A stretch of 64,000 nucleotides of DNA, from the NCBI RefSeq assembly GCF_033343995.1, contig NZ_CP137573.1, positions 4,931,001 through 4,995,000 of the forward strand, in the 5' to 3' direction. Source of the DNA: Streptomyces sp. HUAS YS2 (GTDB taxonomy: Bacteria; Actinomycetota; Actinomycetes; Streptomycetales; Streptomycetaceae). This document shows positions 9,298 through 17,257 of the stretch, piece after piece. The position numbers and the translations under genes are program-made. Position 1 is the first letter of the stretch, and every line of letters begins with the position of its first letter. Under the pieces are notes generated by a model that worked only from the letters and a program-made list of their open reading frames with translations, was not told the origin of the DNA and made no database searches.

Positions 9298-10236
9298 CTA
9301 CTTCACCGCGCCCGCCATCACCCCGGACACGAACTGCCGCTGGAAGGCGAAGAAGACCACCAGCGGGATGATCATCGACACGAACGCGCCCGGCGCCAGC
9401 ACGTCGATGTTGTTGCCGAACTGCCGGACCTGCTGCTGCAGCGCCACCGTGATCGGCGGCGACTCCGAGTCCGCGAAGATCAGCGCGACCAGCATGTCGT
9501 TCCAGACCCACAGGAACTGGAAGATGCCGAGCGAGGCGATGGCCGGCCCGCCCAGCGGCAGCACGACCCGGGTGAACAGCCGCACCTCGCCCGCCCCGTC
9601 GAGCCGCGCCGCCTCGAGAAGCTCGCGCGGGATCTCCGCGAAGAAGTTGCGCAGCAGGAAGATCGCGAACGGCAGCCCGAACGCGGTGTGGAACAGCACC
9701 ACCCCGAGCGTCGTCTCGAAGATGCCGAGCGTGCCGAACAGCTCGGACACCGGCACCAGCGCCACCTGCACCGGTACGACGAGCAGCGCCACGACCCCGA
9801 GGAACCACCAGTCGCGGCCCGGGAACTCCAGCCAGGCGAAGGCGTACCCGGCGAGCGAGCCGATCACCACGACCAGCACCGTCGCCGGGACGGTGATCAG
9901 GACGGTGGAGAGCAGCGAGCCGGTGATGCGGTCGTCGGCGAGCAGCTCGGTGTAGTTCTCGGTGGTCAACTGCGCAGGCGTGGTGAACACCTGCCACCAG
10001 CCGCTCGCCGCGATGTCGGACGGGCCGCGCAGCGAGGACAGCAGCAGCCCGATCGTCGGCATCAGCCAGAACAGCCCGACGAGGACGAGGAAGACCCGCA
10101 TCGTCCCGCCCGCCGCCCGCGCCGCGAGGCGCGAGCCGAGGGAGGACGCCGGGGCGGTCTCGGCGGGGCCGTTCACAGAGCTGTCCGCCGTGGCCGCCGC
10201 GCCCTCCGCCCCGCTCGGCACCGTGTTCGCGCTCAT
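9298..10236 (-). CDS. sugar ABC transporter permease, MalG type
   Basis: The second membrane subunit of a carbohydrate importer, 312 aa with six membrane segments. The coupling-helix EAA motif is ELLEAARLDGAGEVRLFTRVVLPL, about 100 residues from the C-terminus. The C-terminal segment FVSGVMAGAVK is typical of MalG/AglG proteins. The ATG at 10236 overlaps the stop of the upstream permease by 4 bp (ATGA). A longer reading to 10887 would overlap the preceding gene and is rejected. The first 45 residues are Ala/Ser/Thr-rich and probably cytosolic. No ATPase is encoded nearby; Streptomyces sugar importers commonly share the ATPase MsiK from elsewhere. Confidence 0.92.
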   Translation of the reverse strand: MSANTVPSGAEGAAATADSSVNGPAETAPASSLGSRLAARAAGGTMRVFLVLVGLFWLMPTIGLLLSSLRGPSDIAASGWWQVFTTPAQLTTENYTELLADDRITGSLLSTVLITVPATVLVVVIGSLAGYAFAWLEFPGRDWWFLGVVALLVVPVQVALVPVSELFGTLGIFETTLGVVLFHTAFGLPFAIFLLRNFFAEIPRELLEAARLDGAGEVRLFTRVVLPLGGPAIASLGIFQFLWVWNDMLVALIFADSESPPITVALQQQVRQFGNNIDVLAPGAFVSMIIPLVVFFAFQRQFVSGVMAGAVK

Positions 10237-11549
10237 CGCCGGCCCTCCCGTCGCATCCTGCGGATGTTGAAGAACATCACCGGCAGGACGAGCAGCAGCA
10301 GGAGCACCGCGATCGCGCTGCCCACGCCCAGGTCCGCGTCCGTGCCGAACGACGAGCGGTAGAGCTGGAGCGCCAGCACGTTCGCGTCGTCCTGCGCCGA
10401 GCCCGGCGCGATGATGAACACCAGGTCGAAGACCTTGAGGACGTTGATCATCAGCGTCACCAGGACCACCGCGAGCACCGGTGCGAGCAGCGGCACCGTG
10501 ACGCGACGGAAGACCTGCCACTCGTTCGCCCCGTCGACCCGCGCCGCCTCCAGCAGTTCGCGCGGTACGGCCGCGAGCCCTGCCGCGATCAGCACCATCG
10601 CGAACCCGGCCCACATCCACACGTAACTGCCGATGACGGCCGGGGTGACCAGCGAAGGCCCCAGCCAGTGCACGCCGTTGTACTGCTCCCGGAAGTTGCT
10701 CGCCGGCAGCCGCAGCAGCGCCCCGTCGGCCGCCTCCGGCAGGCTGAACGCGCCGTCCGCGCCCGCCGTCGCCAAGGCGACGACCTTCCCGTCCTTCACC
10801 GCCTCGATGCGCAGCCCCTTGAGCCCCAGCTCCTTCGCGTCGACGACGTTCGGCTTCCCGCCGCCGCCCCGGGTGAAGTCCAGCCACGCCGTGCCGGTGA
10901 TCCGGCCGGGCGCCGCTTCGGGCCGAGCGGCCGGCCGGGCGTCCCCCGGCATCTGCGCGGGCGCGACGCCGACCAGCGGTAGCCGGGCCGGCTCGCCCGC
11001 GCGGACCGGGCTCTTCGTCACGTACCCGCCGTCGCCCGCCGCCTTCAGTGGATGGACGGGCAGCGGGCGCGCCTTGGGGAAGACGGACGACTCGGCGAAC
11101 GTGTCGTGCACGCCCACCCAGACCGCGTTGGCGACCCCGCGGTCCGGGTCCTGCTCGTACACCAGCCGGAAGATGATGCCGGCCGCGAGCATCGAGATCG
11201 CCATCGGCATGAAGACGACCAGCTTGAACGCCGTTCCCCAGCGCACCCGTTCCGTCAGCACCGCGAAGACGAGGCCGAGGGCGGTGGCGACGGCCGGGGC
11301 GAACACCACCCAGATCGCGTTGTTCTTGACGGCGGTCAGGATGGTGTCGTCGGTGAACAGCTCGACGTAGTTGGCGAGTCCGGCGAAGGAGTCCCCGGAC
11401 CTGTCGAAGAAGGAACGCCGGACCGAGTACCCGATCGGGTAGACCACGAGCGCGCCGAGCAGGACCAGCGCGGGGAGCAGAAAGCCCGCCGCGACGGCCC
11501 TGCGGGTGCCGGTCACGCTCTTGTACGGGACGGGCCGGGCCGAGGACAT
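10233..11549 (-). CDS. sugar ABC transporter permease, MalF type, with inserted extracytoplasmic domain
   Basis: The first membrane subunit of the importer, 438 aa, longer than the usual 290-330. Membrane segments occur near residues 20-42, 82-105 and 115-135, with three more after 305. The EAA loop is ELLEAARVDGANEWQVFRRVTVPL. Between the third segment and the rest lies an insert of about 165 residues. Its second half (about 225-296: GTAWLDFTRGGG to LRLPASNF) resembles a Cna-B/SdrD-type beta-sandwich by pattern. This insert should face outside, where it could contact the binding protein, as the P2 loop of MalF does. The gene starts 10 bp after the binding-protein gene. Confidence 0.9.
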   Translation of the reverse strand: MSSARPVPYKSVTGTRRAVAAGFLLPALVLLGALVVYPIGYSVRRSFFDRSGDSFAGLANYVELFTDDTILTAVKNNAIWVVFAPAVATALGLVFAVLTERVRWGTAFKLVVFMPMAISMLAAGIIFRLVYEQDPDRGVANAVWVGVHDTFAESSVFPKARPLPVHPLKAAGDGGYVTKSPVRAGEPARLPLVGVAPAQMPGDARPAARPEAAPGRITGTAWLDFTRGGGGKPNVVDAKELGLKGLRIEAVKDGKVVALATAGADGAFSLPEAADGALLRLPASNFREQYNGVHWLGPSLVTPAVIGSYVWMWAGFAMVLIAAGLAAVPRELLEAARVDGANEWQVFRRVTVPLLAPVLAVVLVTLMINVLKVFDLVFIIAPGSAQDDANVLALQLYRSSFGTDADLGVGSAIAVLLLLLVLPVMFFNIRRMRREGRR

Positions 11550-11559
11550 GGGTCCCGGC

Positions 11560-12933
11560 TCAGCTCTTGTACGCCTTGGCCGCGTCGGCCTCCAGGCGCG
11601 CCTGGGTCCCCGCGACGTCCTGCGGGTTCTTCAGGAAGTCCTGGAGCGCCTTCCACTCGCCCTTGCCGGGCGTGCCGCCGAACGACTGCGGCATCTGGTC
11701 CGACATGTCGAAGCGGAAGTCGTCGCCGGAGGCGATCAGCGCCTTCGCGATCGTGCGCAGCGTGTCGTTCGGGTACGCGGACGCGTCCAGCGCCTTGTTG
11801 GGGGAGAGGAATCCGCCCGCCCCGGCCCAGACCTTCGCCGCGTCCGGGGACGCGAGGAACGTCAGCAGGGCCTGCGCGCCCTTGGTGTCCTTCAGCGCCA
11901 CCGCCGCGTCGCCGCCGGTCACCACCGGCGCCGGGCCGGAGCCGACCGCCGGGAACGGGAACACCTTCGCGTCCGTCCCGAGCTTCGCCGGCGTCTGTCC
12001 GATGTTGACGGTCACGAAGTCGCCCTCGAAGACCATCGCCGCCTTGGGCTGGTCGCCGCCGGTGAAGGTCTGCGTGACGGAGGCCGGGAACTCGGTCTGC
12101 AGCGCCCCGTTCGCGCCGCCCGCGATCAGCTGCGGCTTCCCGAACAGCTCCCCGAGGGTGGTCAGTGCCTGGGTGACGGACGCGTCCGTCCACTTGATCT
12201 GGTGCTTCGCCAGCTGGTCGTACTTCTGCGGACCCGCCTGGGAGAGGTAGATGTTCTCGAACCAGTCGGTGAGGGTCCAGCCGTCCGCGCCGCCGATCGA
12301 GACCGGGGTGACGCCGGACGCCGAGATCGTCTCGGCGGTGGCCAGGAAGTCCTTCCAGGTCTTCGGTTCGCTCGCGCCCGCGTTCTCGAAGGCGGCGCTG
12401 TTGTACCAGACCAGGGACTTGTTGGCGGCCTTGAAGTAGACGCCGTACTGGGTGCCGCCGACCGAGCCCAGGTCCTGCCAGCCCTTCGCGTAGTTCTTGG
12501 CGAGCTGGGCCTTCGCCTCCGGGCCGAGCGGCTTGATCCACTTCTGTGCCGCGGCCTGCTGGATCGCGCCGACCTGCGGAAGCATGGCGACGTCGGGCGG
12601 GCTGCCGCCGGCGATCTTCGTGCCGAGGAAGTTCACGATCGGGTCCTGCGCCGGGACGAAGGTGACCGTCGCGCCGGTCCGTTTCTCGAACTCGTCCAGG
12701 ACCTTCGTGAAGTTCTCCTGCTCGGGGCCGGTCCAGACGGCCGCGACCTCGATCTTCTCGCCCTTGAGGGAGGGTAACGAGAGGTCCGACTTCGTCGACC
12801 CGTCCTTCGTCGAGCCCCCGGAACCGGGGTCCTTCCCGCCGTCGTCGCCGCAGCCGGCGAGGCCGAGGGCGGCGATCGTGGTGAGCGCGGTGATCGTCAG
12901 TGCGGCCTTACGTGTACGAAGAGTTGTACGCAT
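11560..12933 (-). CDS. extracellular sugar-binding lipoprotein of ABC importer
   Basis: A family 1 solute-binding protein of 457 aa. The signal peptide ends in the lipobox LAGC with Cys at residue 28, followed by an acidic Gly/Ser/Lys linker. The mature part has the usual two-lobed pattern: VAAVWTGPEQENFTKVLDEF at the start, and aromatic residues in GADGWTLTDWFENIYL and AGGFLSPN for sugar stacking. It is anchored to the outer membrane leaflet and delivers substrate to the two permeases downstream; the three genes form an operon. The AglE-like architecture suggests an alpha-glucoside or related oligosaccharide, but this is inference. No regulator gene is adjacent. Confidence 0.92.
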   Translation of the reverse strand: MRTTLRTRKAALTITALTTIAALGLAGCGDDGGKDPGSGGSTKDGSTKSDLSLPSLKGEKIEVAAVWTGPEQENFTKVLDEFEKRTGATVTFVPAQDPIVNFLGTKIAGGSPPDVAMLPQVGAIQQAAAQKWIKPLGPEAKAQLAKNYAKGWQDLGSVGGTQYGVYFKAANKSLVWYNSAAFENAGASEPKTWKDFLATAETISASGVTPVSIGGADGWTLTDWFENIYLSQAGPQKYDQLAKHQIKWTDASVTQALTTLGELFGKPQLIAGGANGALQTEFPASVTQTFTGGDQPKAAMVFEGDFVTVNIGQTPAKLGTDAKVFPFPAVGSGPAPVVTGGDAAVALKDTKGAQALLTFLASPDAAKVWAGAGGFLSPNKALDASAYPNDTLRTIAKALIASGDDFRFDMSDQMPQSFGGTPGKGEWKALQDFLKNPQDVAGTQARLEADAAKAYKS

Positions 12934-13108
12934 TCCTGCCCCGTCTCTCCTTGCCCGTGCATCCCGTGCGCACAGGTCTACGCCGGGGGCGAGGGGCCCG
13001 CAATACCGCCTTCCGTGTCGAACGGGCGATCGTGATGGGCTCGTGACGTGCCGTCAGGCCCTGGGTGGCTGTGAGCGACGGTCGTGCCGTCGGCCGTCCG
13101 GCCCGCCG

Positions 13109-16100
13109 TCAGGCGTGGCTCGCGGGGGTGAGCGGGGCGACCGGAGCGGCGTCCACCGAGCGTGCGGCGCGGTCGAGCGCGGAGGCGAGCAGGGCCAGGT
13201 CCGTCGGCCCGTTGCCCAGTTCGCGCACCGGACGGCGGGTCGGCGGATCGCCCATCCGCTCCCACTCCAGCGGGACCACGGTCGGCCGCAGCGTCGCCGT
13301 GCGCGGGATACGGCCCGTCACCCGGCCGCCCTGGAACGGTGTCACGCGCCCGTCCGGATGACCGAGCCGGCCGCGGCCGGGCGCGGGATCGTCGGGGCCG
13401 GTGGCCACGGGCGGGGCGTCGAGCACGATCCGCAGCCGGGCGCCGTGCGCCAGCTCGGTGTCGGCGGTGCGGTCCGGTCGCGACGAGGTCGCGACGAGGT
13501 GCACCCCTAGGCGCTCGCCGTTGCGCGCCACCGCTTCCAGGACCCGTACGACCGAACCGGCGGCGGGCCGCCCGGGGGAGCCCAGCGCGGGAGCCACGAG
13601 GGCGTCGTAGTCGTCGACGAGGACGACCAGCCGGGGCAGCCCGGCGGCGTCCGCGTGCGCGGTGCGCGTGGCGGTGCCCGCCCGGGCGCCGCCGGTCCGG
13701 CCGAGCTCCCCGTCCGCGGGTGCGCTCGGCGCGGGCACACGGCCGCCGGCCGTGTCGCCGAGGCCGCCGGTGCCGCCCCTCGGCAGCAGCCGGCCGCTGG
13801 GCCGGTCGCCGAGGTCGGCCCCCGCGTCGTACGCGTCGGCCCGCACGACGCGACCGCTCGGCCCGTCACCGAGACTCCCGTCACCGCCGAGCGGCAGCCG
13901 CCCACTGGGCCGGTCGCCGAGGTCGGCGCCGGGGGCGTACGCGCCGGGGTCGTAGGCGCTGGTGCGGCGGGCGCGGCCGCTCGGGGTGTCGGTCAGGTCG
14001 CCGGCGACGGGCAGCCGGCCGCTGGGGCGGTCGTCGAGGTCGGCGCTCGGGTCGTACGCGCCCGGGCCGTACGTGCCGGCCCGGCGGGCTCGGGCGCTCG
14101 GCGTGTCGCCCAGGGCGCCGTCGCTCCAGCGGGACGTGCGGGCGCTGGGGCGGGAGGTCAGGTCGTCCGTGCTGGTGCGGGCGTCCGGCACACGGGGCTC
14201 GGCCGCGCGCTCGGCCGGCTCCCGCGCCGCTGCCTGCCGGGACGTGAAGTCCGCCGCGCCCAGGATCTCCGCGCGGCGCTTCAGCTCCGCGCCCAGGGCC
14301 TGGGCGAACTCCCGCATCCGGACCGGGTCGGAGGCGACCAGATGCTCCGTGACGTGCGGCAGTTCCGTACAGGGCGCGAGGCCCTCGCCCCGCTCGCCGC
14401 CCGCGCCGTCGACCAGCAGCAGCCCGAGGCGGTCCGGGCGGCCCGCCGCCGCCAGGGAGGCGGCGACCGAGCGGAGCAGCTCCGTACGGCCGCTGCCCGC
14501 CGGCCCCTCGATCAGCAGATGCGGCCCCTCCGTCGTCAGGTCCACCGCCACCGGGCCGCGCGGACCCGCGCCGAGCACCGCGGTGCCCTCGCCGGCCGAT
14601 GCCCAGCGGGCCATCAGTGACGCGGGGGTGGCACGGGCCAGCCCCAGCTCGTCGAGGAGCCGCGCCGACGGCGGCAGCGCCGCGGCCGCGGCCCGGCTGG
14701 CGGACGGGGCGGCCGCGTCGGTGCGCAGCGGCGCGAGCGCCCGGCCGAACCGCTCGGCCCAGGCCACCGACACCGCGTCCACCGCCGCCACCGTGCCGTG
14801 CCCGGCCACCCGGCCGCCCGACGTGCGCAGCACCCGCAGCGCGGTCGCCACGTCGCCGCTCAGCAGCGCGGCGGCCCCGCACTCGCGGAACGCCAACGAG
14901 GCCGCGCAGGCCGCCTCGTACGTCGCCGCGACCGGTGAGACGGGCGAGGAGGACGGCGCGTCGGCGAGACAGATCAGATGGATGCCTGCCGCCGCTCCCG
15001 CGCCGGCCAGCCGCGCGGTGGTCTCGCGCAGCGCGGCCGAGCCGGGGTCGCCGTCCACGATCACGATCGTGCGCGGACCCTCGTACCGGGCCGCGGCCTC
15101 CACGACGGCCGTACGGTCGGCGCTCGGCCAGCCCTGGCCGAGCGGGCCGTCGTCCAGGCGACGGGTCAGCTCGGCGGTGCGGGCCGCGGCCTGTTCCCGG
15201 TCGTACGCGAGGAGCAGCCGGCAGTCCTGGCCGTGCGCGGGCCGCAGATGGGGGAGCCAGCCGAGCCAGCCCCAGGCCCGCCGCCGCTCGTCGAGCGGGC
15301 GGCCGCGGTCCGCGGCGATCAGCACGATCTCCAGGTCGGCGGGGGAGTGCAGCGCGGCGAGCTGGGCCACGACGGAGCGGGCGAGCCCGGTGAGCCGGTC
15401 GCCCGGACCGGCCAGGCCCAGGGACCCGGCCTCGCGCAGCCCGACGGTCACCGGGACCGACGCCAGCTCGGCCCGGTCAGCCGTGCCGAGCCGGACGACC
15501 AGCGCCTCCGGGTGGTCGGGGCCGCGCTCCCAGAGCCTCGGGCCCGGGCCGAGCGCGGTGAGCAGGACGGCGGCGGGGTCGGGCCAGGTCTCGGCGGCGG
15601 GCGCCGCGCCGACGGGCTCGGTACCGGCCCCGGTTCCGGGTACGGCGCCGGGGCCGGTGGCGGGCCTGCCCACGGGCAGTGGCGCCTCGTCCCTGGCTCC
15701 GGTGAACCGGCGCGCCCAGGCGCCGAGGCCGCGCTTCCTGCCGCCCGGGCCTCCCGTGCCGTCGGGCAGCGGGGTGCCGTGGGTGGGTGTGCTCTGCCGG
15801 CGGGTCTGTCCGGTCCTGCTGTGGGAGGCGCCGGACTCGGCCTCACCCTCGTCCTCCCGGGCGCGGCCGTGCGCGGCGTCGTCCGTCCCGTACGGCCCGG
15901 ACGCGGAGCCTGTCGCCGGCCCCGACCCGGGCCCCGGCCGGTCCGCCCCGTACGCCGCGCCTGCGACGTCGTACGCCACGCCGCGCCCGCCGTGCGTACG
16001 GTCGTCCGCGCCGCTGTACCCGCGCACGCCGGTGGAGACCGTGCCGCCCGACACGGGGCCGCCCGAGGCAGGGCCGCCCGGGACGGGGCCCGGGGCGGCG

Positions 16101-16780
16101 GTCGGCGCCGGGGTCTCGCCGGGGCGGGTGACGCGCAGGTGGCCCTCGCCGTCCGGTGTGGTCGGCAGGGAGTGCGTACCGTCGGCGGCCGGGGGTGTGA
16201 CGCGCAGGGCCGACTCGCCGAGGCGCAGAAGGGCTCCGGGGGCCAGCGGGACCGGTCGGTCGCCGACCTCCGCGCCGTCCAGGCTCGTACCGTTCGTCGA
16301 GCCGAGGTCCGCGACCGTGACGCGGCCGTCGTCCGCGACGGTCACCGTGCAGTGGATCCGGGAGACGTCCGGGTCGTCCAGCGGGACGTCCGCGTCCAGG
16401 GAACGGCCGACCCGGATCGCGCCGCCGTGCAGCAGGTGCACCCCGCCCGCGTCCGGCCCCGCCACCACGTGCAGCCGGGCCGCGACGCCCTCGCCGACGG
16501 ACTCCTCCGCGCCGGGACCCGGCGCCGCCAGGGACAGCACCGCGCCGTCGACCAGCGGCGGCTCGCCCAGCGCGCAGCGCTGCGCGTCGAGCCGCTCCCG
16601 GCCCGCGTACAGCACGACGGGGCCCGAGGTGTCCGGTCCGGAGACGGCCGCGGCGAGACCGGAGGCGACGGCGGAGAGGGCGGTGCCCGCGGGGGCGGTC
16701 ACGAGCACGTCGCAGGAACGCCCGGCGGAGCCGGAGTGGCCGCCGTGCGGCGGCGCGAGGACGGTCAGCCGGATCTGCAT
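13109..16780 (-). CDS. FHA domain plus FtsK/SpoIIIE-type ATPase protein
   Basis: A 1223-aa protein. Residues 1-90 resemble the small beta-rich N-terminal domain of EssC/EccC-type proteins. Residues 100-195 form an FHA domain with GRS (125-127), SRIH (140-143) and STNGT (161-165), which bind phosphothreonine. Residues 200-330 are a Pro/Gly linker. FtsK/SpoIIIE-like ATPase modules follow. The Walker A of the last clear module is GPAGSGRT (759-766), with Arg replacing the usual Lys. Walker B is LVVLVDDYD with acidic residues at 1056-1057. A repeat array (PSGR units, about 870-1012) sits between these motifs. The ATG at 16780 follows AAGGGA. It is divergent from two Ser/Thr kinases, so phosphorylation-dependent binding is plausible. 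Role unknown; a secretion-linked motor is one option. Confidence 0.85.
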   Translation of the reverse strand: MQIRLTVLAPPHGGHSGSAGRSCDVLVTAPAGTALSAVASGLAAAVSGPDTSGPVVLYAGRERLDAQRCALGEPPLVDGAVLSLAAPGPGAEESVGEGVAARLHVVAGPDAGGVHLLHGGAIRVGRSLDADVPLDDPDVSRIHCTVTVADDGRVTVADLGSTNGTSLDGAEVGDRPVPLAPGALLRLGESALRVTPPAADGTHSLPTTPDGEGHLRVTRPGETPAPTAAPGPVPGGPASGGPVSGGTVSTGVRGYSGADDRTHGGRGVAYDVAGAAYGADRPGPGSGPATGSASGPYGTDDAAHGRAREDEGEAESGASHSRTGQTRRQSTPTHGTPLPDGTGGPGGRKRGLGAWARRFTGARDEAPLPVGRPATGPGAVPGTGAGTEPVGAAPAAETWPDPAAVLLTALGPGPRLWERGPDHPEALVVRLGTADRAELASVPVTVGLREAGSLGLAGPGDRLTGLARSVVAQLAALHSPADLEIVLIAADRGRPLDERRRAWGWLGWLPHLRPAHGQDCRLLLAYDREQAAARTAELTRRLDDGPLGQGWPSADRTAVVEAAARYEGPRTIVIVDGDPGSAALRETTARLAGAGAAAGIHLICLADAPSSSPVSPVAATYEAACAASLAFRECGAAALLSGDVATALRVLRTSGGRVAGHGTVAAVDAVSVAWAERFGRALAPLRTDAAAPSASRAAAAALPPSARLLDELGLARATPASLMARWASAGEGTAVLGAGPRGPVAVDLTTEGPHLLIEGPAGSGRTELLRSVAASLAAAGRPDRLGLLLVDGAGGERGEGLAPCTELPHVTEHLVASDPVRMREFAQALGAELKRRAEILGAADFTSRQAAAREPAERAAEPRVPDARTSTDDLTSRPSARTSRWSDGALGDTPSARARRAGTYGPGAYDPSADLDDRPSGRLPVAGDLTDTPSGRARRTSAYDPGAYAPGADLGDRPSGRLPLGGDGSLGDGPSGRVVRADAYDAGADLGDRPSGRLLPRGGTGGLGDTAGGRVPAPSAPADGELGRTGGARAGTATRTAHADAAGLPRLVVLVDDYDALVAPALGSPGRPAAGSVVRVLEAVARNGERLGVHLVATSSRPDRTADTELAHGARLRIVLDAPPVATGPDDPAPGRGRLGHPDGRVTPFQGGRVTGRIPRTATLRPTVVPLEWERMGDPPTRRPVRELGNGPTDLALLASALDRAARSVDAAPVAPLTPASHA
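13745..14170 (-). repeat. PSGR/PSAR coding repeats inside the FtsK-type domain
   Basis: About eight degenerate units carry D(R/T/G)PS(G/A)R, alternating with AYDPGAYAPGADLG-like segments. They correspond to residues 870-1012, between Walker A and Walker B of the ATPase module. Confidence 0.75.
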
Positions 16781-17257
16781 CGCCGTCAGCGGTCCCTTCT
16801 GCGCGGCGTGCCCGGCAGGGGAACGGCCCGGCGAACCGGTGTCTCCCCCCAACCCGGCACGGACGCGTCGTCCGGTACAGGTCGGCACGGACCGGGGGCT
16901 CCCGACCCCACGATGGAACGTGCTGGAGGCATCCTCGCACCTGCCGCCGACAACCCGCCCCCGGGTCGGCCTCAAACGATCTTGAATGGTCGGCTGTGGA
17001 CGTAAAAGTGCCTGGTTGCGTTCGTCCCGCGACGCTCCTGGCAACCACCGGTGCGACAAACGCGTCTTGTTTTCGGACAACTCCTGGACGGGTCCGGCGC
17101 CCGAATCCAACCCGGACGGCCGGGCCGCGACCCGTTCGGCGGCACTAAAGTGGGTCGGACATCCGGACGGGTCACAACAGATGACAGGACCCGCAGGGAT
17201 CCACCCGGGAACCCCGTGGGGACGCCCCAGGACCACGATCAGCAGGGAGCGCGTGAC
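16781..17257. other. divergent intergenic region, FHA-FtsK gene / pkaA
   Basis: 477 bp without a convincing gene. It holds a TAAAGT box at 17146-17151 on the plus strand (possible -10 for pkaA, leader about 100 nt). It also has TGGTTGC (17013-17019) repeated inversely as GCAACCA (17041-17047), and the local dyad TTGTTTTCGGACAA near 17067. The pkaA ribosome-binding site GGGAG is at 17245-17249. The two flanking genes must both be driven from here. Confidence 0.5.
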
